Of a stretch of 64,000 nucleotides of DNA, positions 52,926 to 61,225 are shown piece after piece; positions within the stretch are counted from its first letter, which is position 1, and each line of letters starts with the position of its first letter. A model generated the notes under the pieces. The model had not been told where the DNA came from, did no database searches, and saw only the letters and a list, made by a program, of their open reading frames with translations. The DNA is taken from positions 1,364,001-1,428,000 of the forward strand of contig NZ_CP012590.1 in assembly GCF_001278845.1 (NCBI RefSeq), read 5' to 3'. The translations under genes were made by a program, and so were the position numbers. This DNA comes from Actinomyces sp. oral taxon 414 (lineage in GTDB: Bacteria > Actinomycetota > Actinomycetes > Actinomycetales > Actinomycetaceae).

Positions 52926-55039
52926 CCGAGTCCTCCGCCGTTACCGCGGCCGCGCTTGCCGAGACCAACGTCTTCGCCCGGCCGTGGGCGCTCGACCTGG
53001 GACTGCCCGATTTCGCCGCCGTGCGCCACGAGGACATCGAGCCGGCCGTGCGCGCGGGCATGGCCGCCCAGCGCCGCGAGTGGGAGGCCGTGGCCTGCGA
53101 CGGGGCCGAACCCACGATCGCCAACACCGTCGCGGCCCTGGAGCGCTCCGGGGAGCTGCTCGACCGGGCCCTCACCGTCCTGGGGACGCTCACCTCGACC
53201 ACGCACTGCCCCGACCTGGACGAGCTGGAGGAGGCCCTGGCCCCCGAGCTGTCGGCGCACACCGACGCCCACGACCTCGACGTCCGCCTGTACCGCCGCT
53301 TCAAGGCCCTCGACGACCTCGTCCGCGCCGCGCGCGAGGCCGGCGTCGAGCCGGTCGACGCCGACGGCGCGCCCGTCGACGGGCCGACCGCGCGTCTCAT
53401 CCGCCTGACCGTCGAGGCCTTCGAGCGCGACGGCGTGGCCCTGACCGGCGCCGACGCCGACCGTCTGCGCGCGATCAACTCGCGGCTGACGGGCCTGACG
53501 ACCCGCTTCGGAACCCTGGCGGCCAACGCCATGCACGCCGCGGGCGTGGCCAACTTCACCGCCGACCCCGGGCTGGCGACCGCCGAGTCGCACGCGGCGC
53601 GCGTCGAGCTGCTGGCCAGGTCCATGGGCCGCGGCCTGGGGGGCGAGTACGACACCCGCGGCCTCGTCGTCGAGATCGCCCGCCTGCGCGCCGAGCGCGC
53701 CGCCCTGCTCGGCTATCCCCACCACGCCGCCGTCGTCGCCGCCGGGTCCGCGGCCGGCACCGCCGAGGCGGTGGCCGGAATGCTGGGCCGGCTGACGCCC
53801 GCGGCCATGGCCAACGCCCGCCTTGAGGCCGAGGCCTGCGCGGCCCGCATGGCCGCCGACCCGCGCACGCGACCGGGCGAGACCTTCGGGCCGGCCGACT
53901 GGCCCCGCTACGAGCGGGCCGGGCGCAGGGAGCGCTTCGGCCTGGACGACGCCATCCTCGCCCCCTACCTGGAGCTGTGGAGCGTCGTCGAGCGGGGCGT
54001 CTTCTACGCCGCCACTCGCCTGTACGGCATTACCTTCCACGAGCGGACCGACCTGGCCGAGCGCATGTACGACCCCGATGTGCGCGTGTGGGAGGTGCGC
54101 GACGGCGCCGGGGCCGGCGCCCCAGTGCTGGGCCTGTTCGTCGGCGACTACTACGCCCGGCGGGGCAAGCGGGGCGGGGCCTGGATGGGCGCCCTGGTCG
54201 ACCAGTCCCGCCTGACGGGGCGGCGCCCCGTGGTCATTAACTGCGTCAATATCGACAAGCCCGCCGACGGGCCGGCGCTGCTGACCTGGGACCAGGTCAT
54301 CACCTGCTTCCACGAGTTCGGCCACGCCCTGCACGGCCTGCTGTCCGACACCTTCTGGCCCAGCGCCTCGGGCACCTCCGTGCCCTGCGACGTCGTCGAA
54401 TTCCCCAGCCAGGTCAACGAGCAGTGGGCGCTCCACCCCCAGGTCCTGGCCTCCTACGCCCGCCACACGGACACCGGCGAGGCGCTTCCCGCCGGGCTCG
54501 TCGAGCGGCTGCGGGGGCAGGGGGCCTTCGGCCAGGGCTACGCCACCGCCGAGTATCTCGGAGCGGCCCTGCTCGACCAGGCCTGGCACACGCTGGGCCC
54601 CGGGCAGGGGCCCGCCGGGGCGGAGGAGGTCGAGGCCTTCGAGCACGCCGCCCTGGCCGAGCGCGGCATTGACGACGCCCTGGTCCCCCCGCGCTACCGC
54701 AGCACCTACTTCAGCCACATCTTCGCCGGCGGCTACGACGCCGGCTACTACTCCTACATCTGGAGCGAGGTCATGGACGCCGACACCGCCGAGTGGTTCC
54801 GCACGGACGGCCAGGGCGCGCGCGACGGCGACCTGGGCCTGAACCGCCGGGCCGGGGAGGCCTTCCGCCGGGAGTTCCTCTCCCGCGGGGACTCGCGCGA
54901 CCCGCTGGTCTCCTACCGGGCCTACCGGGGCCGGGACCCGCGCATCGAGCCGCTCCTGTCCCGCCGCGGCCTGGCCCGAGCGCGCGGCGCGTCGGCGCCC
55001 CGCACCGCCCATAGCGCGAATCGGAAGGAGCACACATGA
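52922..55039 (+). CDS. M3 family metallopeptidase (oligopeptidase A / dipeptidyl carboxypeptidase type)
   Basis: This 705-aa cytoplasmic zinc peptidase degrades short peptides. The zinc motif CFHEFGHALHG lies near residue 464, with the third ligand region in CDVVEFPSQVNEQW. Its helical M3 N-terminal half (LPDFAAVRHEDIEPAVRAGM ... EPTIANTVAALERSGELLDR) and C-terminal YFSHIFAGGYDAGYYSYIW are intact. Length is normal. It starts with the ATG that overlaps the MFS remnant stop. Its own stop overlaps the NDH-2-like gene, so the two are one operon. Confidence 0.93.
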   Translation: MTESSAVTAAALAETNVFARPWALDLGLPDFAAVRHEDIEPAVRAGMAAQRREWEAVACDGAEPTIANTVAALERSGELLDRALTVLGTLTSTTHCPDLDELEEALAPELSAHTDAHDLDVRLYRRFKALDDLVRAAREAGVEPVDADGAPVDGPTARLIRLTVEAFERDGVALTGADADRLRAINSRLTGLTTRFGTLAANAMHAAGVANFTADPGLATAESHAARVELLARSMGRGLGGEYDTRGLVVEIARLRAERAALLGYPHHAAVVAAGSAAGTAEAVAGMLGRLTPAAMANARLEAEACAARMAADPRTRPGETFGPADWPRYERAGRRERFGLDDAILAPYLELWSVVERGVFYAATRLYGITFHERTDLAERMYDPDVRVWEVRDGAGAGAPVLGLFVGDYYARRGKRGGAWMGALVDQSRLTGRRPVVINCVNIDKPADGPALLTWDQVITCFHEFGHALHGLLSDTFWPSASGTSVPCDVVEFPSQVNEQWALHPQVLASYARHTDTGEALPAGLVERLRGQGAFGQGYATAEYLGAALLDQAWHTLGPGQGPAGAEEVEAFEHAALAERGIDDALVPPRYRSTYFSHIFAGGYDAGYYSYIWSEVMDADTAEWFRTDGQGARDGDLGLNRRAGEAFRREFLSRGDSRDPLVSYRAYRGRDPRIEPLLSRRGLARARGASAPRTAHSANRKEHT

Positions 55040-56139
55040 CTCGCGTCACCATTGTCGGAGGCGGCTACGGCGGCATTGCGCTCGCCAAGGCCCTCGACGA
55101 CGTCGCCGAGGTCGCCCTGGTCGAGCAGAAGGACACCTTCGTCAACCACGCCGCGGCCCTGAGGGCCGTGGTCGACCGGCGGTGGGCGGAGCGGATCTTC
55201 ATGCCCTACGACCGCCTCCTGACCCGCGGGCGCGTCGTGCACGGCACCGCCCTGGCCGTGCGCGGCACCACCGTGTCGGTGACCGGAGCCGGCGACATCG
55301 ACGCCGACCACCTCGTCCTGGCCACCGGCACCGCCTACCCCTTCCCGGCCAAGCACCTGGAGTCCTGCGCCGCCATTGCCCGGGCCCGCATCGAGCGCGC
55401 CCACGCCAACCTGGAGCGCGCCGGGCGCGTGCTCGTGGTGGGCGCCGGCGACGTGGGCGTGGAGCTGGTGGGGGAGATCACCTCCGCCTTCCCCGGTATC
55501 GAGGTGGTCCTGCTGGAGGCCGAGGAGCGGATCCTGCCCAACCGGGACTACCTGCCCGAGCTGCGCCAGTCCATCGACCGCCAGCTCGCCGGACGCGGCG
55601 TCGAGATCATCACCGGCGACACCCTGGCCTGGCTGCCGCCCATCGACCCCGGCGTCCTCTCGCCCTTCCGCGTGACCACCACCGGGGGCCGGCGCCTGGA
55701 GGCGGACATGTGGTTCCGCGCCCACGGCGCCTCGGCGGCCACCGGGTTCCTCGGCGAGGACTACGACGAGATCTGCCGCTACGACGGCACCATCCGCGTC
55801 GACGACCGCCTGCGCGTGGTCGGCCACCCCGGCGTGTGGGCCATTGGCGACATTACCGACGTGCGCGAGACCAAGCGCGCCGACGCCGCCCGCGCCCACG
55901 CCCGCGTCGTGGCCGCCAATATCCGCTCCCTCATCGCCGGCGGGAGCCCCGATGCCGTCTACGCCCCCCGGCCCGAGCACGTCGTCCTGCCGCTGGGCCC
56001 CGACGGCGGGGCCTCCCAGATCCTGCGCGACGGGGAGCGCGCGGTCGTCGGCCCCGAGGAGACCTCCCGCTTCAAGGGCCGCGACATCTTCGACGGCGCC
56101 ATGCGCCGGATCCTGGGTCTGGAGCGGGACGACCAGTGA
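55036..56139 (+). CDS. NAD(P)H:quinone-type FAD oxidoreductase (NDH-2 / AIFM2-like)
   Basis: This 367-aa two-dinucleotide-binding flavoprotein has the FAD motif TRVTIVGGGYGGIALAKAL, the NAD(P) motif RVLVVGAGDVGVELVGEI, and the FAD-closing GVWAIGDITDVRETKRA. It would oxidise NAD(P)H and reduce quinone or another acceptor without pumping protons. The sequence lacks the C-terminal membrane anchor of standard NDH-2, which is closer to the AIFM2/FSP1-like short form. It is coupled to the M3 peptidase gene (ATGA). Confidence 0.82.
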   Translation: MTRVTIVGGGYGGIALAKALDDVAEVALVEQKDTFVNHAAALRAVVDRRWAERIFMPYDRLLTRGRVVHGTALAVRGTTVSVTGAGDIDADHLVLATGTAYPFPAKHLESCAAIARARIERAHANLERAGRVLVVGAGDVGVELVGEITSAFPGIEVVLLEAEERILPNRDYLPELRQSIDRQLAGRGVEIITGDTLAWLPPIDPGVLSPFRVTTTGGRRLEADMWFRAHGASAATGFLGEDYDEICRYDGTIRVDDRLRVVGHPGVWAIGDITDVRETKRADAARAHARVVAANIRSLIAGGSPDAVYAPRPEHVVLPLGPDGGASQILRDGERAVVGPEETSRFKGRDIFDGAMRRILGLERDDQ

Positions 56140-56188
56140 GCGGCAGGGCGCGGGGCGCAGGACGGCCCGGGCCGGTATTGTGACCCGC

Positions 56189-56488
56189 ATGACGAACGAC
56201 CCGCGGTCCGCGCTCAACCGACTCATTGCCGCCTTCGAGGCGCACCTGGACGCCGCGGCCACCGGGGATGATCTCTCGCCCGCGGTGGTCGCCGCCGAGA
56301 ACGCGCTCCAGGACGCCTTCTTCACCTACGACGACGCCCTGTTCACCGCCTACGGCATCGAGCTGCCCTTCGACATTGTCGACGCCGACGACGAGGAGGA
56401 CTACGGCGAGGACGAGGACGGCGAGGACGAGGACTACGACGACTACGACGAGGAGGAGGACTCCGACTACGAGGAGGACGAGGAGTAG
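56189..56488 (+). CDS. Small acidic protein of unknown function
   Basis: The 99-aa product has a helical N-terminal half (NRLIAAFEAHLDAAATG, ALQDAFFTYDDALFTAYGIE) and a C-terminal tail of almost only Asp, Glu and Tyr. Similar small acidic proteins in Micrococcales and Actinomyces are sometimes labelled primosomal protein, but I see nothing that supports a replication role. TATTGT (56176-56181) ends 7 nt before the ATG, which suggests a leaderless start. It is single and sits 49 nt after the NDH-2-like gene. Confidence 0.65.
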   Translation: MTNDPRSALNRLIAAFEAHLDAAATGDDLSPAVVAAENALQDAFFTYDDALFTAYGIELPFDIVDADDEEDYGEDEDGEDEDYDDYDEEEDSDYEEDEE

Positions 56489-56532
56489 GACGCCCCTTAT
56501 CGCCTCCGTCCGAGCGAGACCCTCCCGGTTTA

Positions 56533-56565
56533 AGGACTTAAGTCCTGGTAAACTGAGGCTTACCA
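56533..56565. promoter_or_regulatory. Operator-like palindromes upstream of the FecCD operon (candidate metal-regulator site)
   Basis: AGGACTTAAGTCCT (56533-56546) is a perfect 14-bp palindrome. It overlaps the next inverted repeat, TGGTAA-N8-TTACCA (56546-56565), by one base. The second has the AAGC/TTACC flavour of DtxR/IdeR-type iron boxes but is not a close match to the classical consensus. Position just upstream of an iron-siderophore-type uptake operon supports a metal-responsive repressor site. That is inference. Confidence 0.5.
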
Positions 56566-56704
56566 TAGTTGCACTGATATCTTCCTCCCGGCGGTAGTCC
56601 TGGGCGCCCTGGTCCTGGCGTGCCTGGTCTCCCTGGGCACGGGCGCGGCCGACCTCGGTCTGGCCGACCTGTTCTCCGGATCCGACGACTCCTCGCGCAT
56701 CCTG

Positions 56705-57541
56705 ATGGTCTCGCGCGTGCCCCGCACCCTGGCGGCGGTGCTCGCCGGCTCCGGGGTGGCGGTGGCGGGCTCCGTCATGCAGATGAGCATGCACAACCGC
56801 TTCGTGTCGCCCACCACGGCGGGCACCAGCCAATTCGCCCTGGTCGGGCTGCTCGCCGTCGCCCTGCTCGCCCCCGCCACCAGCGTCATGGGCAAAATGC
56901 TCGTCGCCTCCGCCTGCGCCGTCGCCGGCAGCGGACTCCTGCTGCGCCTGCTGCACCTGCTGCCCGCCCGGCGCACCCCCGCCGACGTGACCGTCCCGCT
57001 CATCGGCCTCATGCTCGGCGGCGTCGTCGAGGCCGGAACCACCTTCGTCGCCTGGCGCTACGACCTCCTCCAGTCGTTGGGGTCGTGGACCGCCGGAGAC
57101 CTGTCCCGCGTCCTGGCCGGCCGCTACGAACTGCTGTGGGTCGTGGCGGCCCTGGCCCTGGCCCTCTACCTCGCCGCCGACCACCTGACCGTCGCCGGCC
57201 TGGGCGAGGACGCCGCCACGGGCCTGGGGCTGAGCTACCGCCTGGTCGTCGACCTCGCCGTCGCCGCCGCCGCCGTCATGACGGCCGTCAGCGTCGTCGT
57301 GGTCGGCACCCTGCCCTTCCTCGGCCTGGTGGTGCCCAACGCCGCCTCCCGGATCTGCGGGGACAACCTGCGGCGCGCCCTGCCGGTCGTCGCCGCGGGA
57401 GGGGCGCTGCTGACCGTGGTCTGCGACGTCGTCGGCCGCCTGGTGCACTACCCCTACGAGATCTCGGTGACGGTCATTATGGGCGTCGTCGGCGCCGGCG
57501 CGTTCATTGTCATTATCCTGCGCGGGGTGGACCGTGCCTGA
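56705..57541 (+). CDS. FecCD-type ABC permease, first (5' end uncertain)
   Basis: This membrane permease is of the iron-siderophore/haem/cobalamin uptake family and probably works with the second permease and ATPase downstream. From the ATG at 56705 it has 278 residues, with typical MVSRVPRTLAAVLAGSGVAV and LPFLGLVVPNAASRICGDNL. The frame is open upstream to a stop at 56549, and the missing part would encode the usual first helix (LPAVVLGALVLACLVSLGTG) and DLGLADLFSGSDDSS. No ATG/GTG/TTG start lies there in frame. So the true N-terminus is lost, uses a rare start, or the sequence is frameshifted. No substrate-binding protein lies in the operon. Confidence 0.8.
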   Translation: MVSRVPRTLAAVLAGSGVAVAGSVMQMSMHNRFVSPTTAGTSQFALVGLLAVALLAPATSVMGKMLVASACAVAGSGLLLRLLHLLPARRTPADVTVPLIGLMLGGVVEAGTTFVAWRYDLLQSLGSWTAGDLSRVLAGRYELLWVVAALALALYLAADHLTVAGLGEDAATGLGLSYRLVVDLAVAAAAVMTAVSVVVVGTLPFLGLVVPNAASRICGDNLRRALPVVAAGGALLTVVCDVVGRLVHYPYEISVTVIMGVVGAGAFIVIILRGVDRA

Positions 57542-58526
57542 AGCGCCCGCCGCCCGCCCCTCGCCCCGGCGCCGGGCCGACGACCTGGCCGCCGCGGCGC
57601 GCCTGGCCGTCGCCGTCGTCTGCCTGCTGGCCGCCTGCGCGGCCTTCCTCACCGTCGGCGCCCGCAACCCGGTCCGGGTCCTGCCCTTCCGCCTGCCCAG
57701 GCTTGGGGCCCTGCTGTGCGTGGGCTGGACCAGCGGCGCCTCCACCGTCATGTTCCAGACCGTGACCGGCAACCGCATTCTGACCCCCTCCGTGCTCGGC
57801 CTGGACGCCCTGTACGCCCTCATCCAGGCGCTCATGCTGATCGCGCTCGGGGCCGCCGGGGCGGCGCTGCCCGACCTGGGCGTCTTCGCGCTCACCGTCG
57901 CCGTCATGATCGGGGCGGGCGCGGGCCTGACGGCCCTGGTGCTGCGCGGACGGCGCTCGGCGACCACCCTGGTGCTCCTGGGCATTGTGCTGGGCACCTT
58001 CCTGCGGGCCAATACGACCTTCATCCAGCGCCTGCTGGACCCCAACACCTACCTGGTGCTCCAGAACCGGCTCTTCGCCTCCTTCAACTCGGTCGACACC
58101 AGGCTGCTCGTCGCCTCCCTGGCTCTGACGGCCCTGGCCTCCCTGGCGTCCGTCAGGGACCTGCGCGCCCTGGACGTCGTGGCCCTGGGCCCGGACACCG
58201 CCACCGCCCTGGGCGTCGACCACCGCCGCGTCTCCCGGCGGATTATCGTCCTGGTGACCGTCCTGGTGTCGGTCTCGACGGCGCTGGTGGGCCCCATCCT
58301 GTTCCTGGGGCTGCTCGTCGCCCACCTGGCCTACTGGGCCGCGCGCACCGACCGGCACGTCGTGACCGTGCCCATGGCCGCGCTCGTGGCCATGGTCGTC
58401 CTCGTGGGCGGACAGACCCTGCTCGCCCACGCCCTGGGCAACGAGACCGTGCTGTCCGTCGTCATCGAATTCCTCGGCGGGCTCGCCCTCATTGTCCTGC
58501 TCATCCGCTCCGGGAGGCGTTCATGA
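57534..58526 (+). CDS. FecCD-type ABC permease, second
   Basis: This 330-aa membrane permease of the iron-siderophore family has about nine or ten helices and the characteristic motifs NRILTPSVLGLDALYALIQ, LALTALASLASVRDLRALDV, and GPILFLGLLVAHLAYWAA. The GTG at 57534 overlaps the first permease gene by 8 bp, and its stop overlaps the ATPase ATG. It would form the channel with the first permease. Confidence 0.87.
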   Translation: MPEAPAARPSPRRRADDLAAAARLAVAVVCLLAACAAFLTVGARNPVRVLPFRLPRLGALLCVGWTSGASTVMFQTVTGNRILTPSVLGLDALYALIQALMLIALGAAGAALPDLGVFALTVAVMIGAGAGLTALVLRGRRSATTLVLLGIVLGTFLRANTTFIQRLLDPNTYLVLQNRLFASFNSVDTRLLVASLALTALASLASVRDLRALDVVALGPDTATALGVDHRRVSRRIIVLVTVLVSVSTALVGPILFLGLLVAHLAYWAARTDRHVVTVPMAALVAMVVLVGGQTLLAHALGNETVLSVVIEFLGGLALIVLLIRSGRRS

Positions 58527-59308
58527 TCCGAGTCCGCCACGTCGCCAAGTCCTACGGGCGCCGCCTCGTCCTGGACGACGTCGACCTCGACCTGCCCGCC
58601 GGGGGCCTCATCTGCCTGGTCGGCGCCAACGGCGCCGGCAAGTCGACGCTGCTGTCGGTCATGGCCCGCCTGCTGGGCTCCGACGCCGGCACCGTCGAAG
58701 TCGGCGGCCTGGACGTGGCGCGCACCCCCGGCGATGAGCTCGCCCGCGTCCTGTCGGTCCTCAAACAGGACAACCACCTGGTCATCCGCCTGACCGTGCG
58801 CGACCTGGTCGGCTTCGGCCGCTACCCCCACAACCACGGGCGCCCCACCGCCGCCGACGACGAGGTGGTGGACCGGACCCTGGAGTGGATGGACCTGACC
58901 GGCCTGGCCGGCCGCCATCTCGACGAAATGTCCGGTGGCCAGCGCCAGAGGGCCTTCGTGGCCATGGTCCTGGCCCAGGAGACCCCCTACATGCTCCTGG
59001 ACGAGCCCCTCAACAACCTCGACATGGTCCACGCGGTGGCCATGATGCGCCGCCTGCGCGACGCCTCCCGCGAACTGGGGCGCACCGTGGTCGTCGTCCT
59101 CCACGACATCAATATGGCCGGCGCCTGGGCGGACCGGATCGTGGCCCTGCGCGAGGGGCGCGTCGTGGCCCAGGGGACGCCGGAGGAGATTATGACCCGC
59201 CGGTGCCTGAGCACCGTGTTCGGCATGGACGTGCCCGTCCACGAGGTCGACGGGCGGCGCGTGGCCCTCGTGTGGGGCGAACTCCCCGATCAGAAGCGCT
59301 CGGGGTAG
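58523..59308 (+). CDS. Siderophore-type ABC transporter ATP-binding protein
   Basis: This 261-aa ATPase energises the FecCD permeases. It has a Walker A VGANGAGKSTLLSV, the FepC/FecE-type RYPHNHG region, the signature EMSGGQRQRAFVAMVLAQ, Walker B YMLLDEPLNNLDM, and the H-loop LHDINMAGAWADRI. It is the third gene of the operon. Its 3' end overlaps the convergent aldo/keto reductase gene by 19 bp. Confidence 0.9.
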   Translation: MIRVRHVAKSYGRRLVLDDVDLDLPAGGLICLVGANGAGKSTLLSVMARLLGSDAGTVEVGGLDVARTPGDELARVLSVLKQDNHLVIRLTVRDLVGFGRYPHNHGRPTAADDEVVDRTLEWMDLTGLAGRHLDEMSGGQRQRAFVAMVLAQETPYMLLDEPLNNLDMVHAVAMMRRLRDASRELGRTVVVVLHDINMAGAWADRIVALREGRVVAQGTPEEIMTRRCLSTVFGMDVPVHEVDGRRVALVWGELPDQKRSG

Positions 59309-60267
59309 CCCAGCTCCGGCGCCGTCACCTCGTCCAGGGCATGGCGGATCTGCACCGGCAGGCTCAAATCCTCCGCCGACAGGGCCCCCTGGAGCTGGGC
59401 GGGGGTGCGCGCCCCCACAATGGTGCAGGCGACGCCCGGCGCGTCGCGCGCCCAGGCCAGGGCCACCTCCACCGGCTTGCGGTCCAGGCCCACGGCCGCC
59501 GTCGCCACCGCCTCGACCACCCCCTCGTAGCGCTGGGCCAGATAGGGAGCCACATAGGAGCGCAGGTGCGGGGAGCCCCCGCGCGAATCCGCCGGCGTGG
59601 ACGCCCGGTACTTGCCGGTGAGCACCCCGCGCCCCAGCGGGGCGTAGCCGATGACCCCCAGGCCCAGGGCCGCCGCGGCGGGCACCACCTCGCGCTCAAT
59701 GCCGCGGCTGAGCAGGGAGTGCTCGACCTCGACGGCCGCCATGCGCGCCCCACCGCGCCCGGCCAGCAGATCGGCGGCGTGAACAGTGGCCCACGCCGGA
59801 TGATTGGACACCCCCACATAACGGGCCCGGCCCGAGACGACCGCAATGCGCAGCGCATCGACCGTCTCCTCCATGGGGGTCGTGGCATCGGGCACCTGCA
59901 CCAGCCACAGGTCCAAGTGGTCGGTGCCCAGGCGGCCCAGGGATATGTCCAAGGTGTCCAGAAGCGTGCCGCGCGAGGCGTCCGCGGCGCTGGGCCGCTC
60001 GCCCGTGCGCCAGGTGCGCACCCCCGCCTTGGACACCAGCACCAGCTCCTGACGGTCCACGTGCTGCTCCAGCAGCTGGCCGATGACCTCCTCGCTCAGC
60101 CCCTCGCAGTAGGAGGCCGCCGTATCCAGGAGCGTGCCGCCGGCGTCGAGGAAGACGTCGAGCTGCTCCTTGGCCTCCACCTCATCGGTGTCGCGCCCCC
60201 AGGTCATTGTGCCCAGGCCCACCGACGACACGCGCAGGCCCGTGCGGCCCAGTCTGCGATGCTCCAT
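59290..60267 (-). CDS. Aldo/keto reductase
   Basis: This 325-aa NADPH-dependent reductase has a TIM-barrel fold. It shows GLGTMTWGRDT, catalytic Asp and Tyr in LLDTAASYCEG, the Lys in LVLVSKAGVR, and the nucleotide-binding C-terminus. The fourth tetrad position, usually His in a YLIH/LH stretch, reads LWLVQVPDATTP, so Gln replaces His. This may weaken catalysis or change the substrate. TACGGT on the minus strand (60274-60279) ends 6 nt before the ATG. It overlaps the ABC ATPase gene by 19 bp (convergent). Confidence 0.88.
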   Translation of the reverse strand: MEHRRLGRTGLRVSSVGLGTMTWGRDTDEVEAKEQLDVFLDAGGTLLDTAASYCEGLSEEVIGQLLEQHVDRQELVLVSKAGVRTWRTGERPSAADASRGTLLDTLDISLGRLGTDHLDLWLVQVPDATTPMEETVDALRIAVVSGRARYVGVSNHPAWATVHAADLLAGRGGARMAAVEVEHSLLSRGIEREVVPAAAALGLGVIGYAPLGRGVLTGKYRASTPADSRGGSPHLRSYVAPYLAQRYEGVVEAVATAAVGLDRKPVEVALAWARDAPGVACTIVGARTPAQLQGALSAEDLSLPVQIRHALDEVTAPELGYPERF

Positions 60268-60329
60268 GGGCTAACCGTAAACGGCCCCGTCAAGACGAGG
60301 GCGGCGGCGCGCGGCCCGCCCGCCCCGCC

Positions 60330-61187
60330 TCAGGCGGCCCGCCGGGCCGCGAGCAGCCGCGCCGCACCCTCCTCCGGCGCCGGCGGGGGCTCGCCCCCGA
60401 ACAGGGGGCACAGCGACTGGAAGGAGCACCAGTCGCACAGGCGCGAACGGCGGGGCGCGAACCGCCCGCTCCGGGCGCACTCCTCCACCTCGTCCCACAA
60501 TCGCTCCAGATCCGCGGCCAGGGCCTCCAACTCCGCGACGCGCGGGTCGTGGGTCAGCACCCGCCCGTCCTTGAGATAGACCAGCTGCAGCCGCCGCGGC
60601 GCCCGGCCGCGCATGAGCCGCAGCACCAGCGCGTAGAAGCGCATCTGGAACAGCGCCTCCTCCACGAAGCGCGGCCCGGGGGAGCGGCCCGTCTTATAGT
60701 CCACCACCCGCACCGCCCCGTCGCCGGCCACGTCCAGGCGGTCGATGAAACCGCGCAGGAGCAGCCCCGAACCGGTCCGCGCCTGGACGAACAGCTCGCG
60801 CTCGGCCGGCTCGAGCCGGGCGGGGTTCTCCAACCGGAAATAGGAGACAATGAGCCCGCGGACCTCCTCCAGCCACGCCTCGACCCGCCCGGGGGAGTCG
60901 AACAGTCCCATGACCGCCGGATTCCCCTCCCGATGGGCCTCCCACAACCCCGGCAGCATCCCCAGGGCCGCCGACACGGTCCGCTCACCGGCCGGCAGGT
61001 CGTAGAGCCGCTCCAGGACCGCGTGCACGAGAGTGCCCCTGTGCGTGGCCAAGGACCCCGGCTCATCCAGCCGATCCACCATCCGCAGCCGGAACAACAG
61101 GGGGCACTGCTTGAAGTCCTTGGCCCGCGACGGGGACAGGGCCGCGCACCGACGCTCCGGCGCGCCGAGGGGCGCATGATGGCTCAC
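60330..61187 (-). CDS. RecB-family PD-(D/E)XK nuclease with C-terminal Fe-S-type cysteines
   Basis: This 285-aa protein resembles the nuclease module of AddB/RecB-like and Cas4-like proteins. It has LSPSRAKDFKQCPLLFRLRM, the metal-binding HRGTLVHAVLERL, the nuclease motif RGFIDRLDVAGDGAVRVVDYK, and a Q-containing FVEEALFQMRFYAL. The final CDWCSFQSLCPL with the upstream Cys (RCAALSP or FKQCPLL) would hold a 4Fe-4S cluster. It lies alone. I chose the GTG at 61187, because TAGGTT ends 7 nt before it; a second GTG at 61193 lies 6 nt upstream. A role in recombination or repair is likely; the exact partner is unknown. Confidence 0.85.
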   Translation of the reverse strand: MSHHAPLGAPERRCAALSPSRAKDFKQCPLLFRLRMVDRLDEPGSLATHRGTLVHAVLERLYDLPAGERTVSAALGMLPGLWEAHREGNPAVMGLFDSPGRVEAWLEEVRGLIVSYFRLENPARLEPAERELFVQARTGSGLLLRGFIDRLDVAGDGAVRVVDYKTGRSPGPRFVEEALFQMRFYALVLRLMRGRAPRRLQLVYLKDGRVLTHDPRVAELEALAADLERLWDEVEECARSGRFAPRRSRLCDWCSFQSLCPLFGGEPPPAPEEGAARLLAARRAA

Positions 61188-61225
61188 GCCCACGAACCTA
61201 CCCCGGACCGGCTAGGCTCACCCGC

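Noticed and set aside
57534-59308. Haem or cobalamin specificity for the FecCD operon
   Set aside because: No substrate-binding protein, riboswitch or pathway gene is present nearby, so the ligand cannot be assigned.
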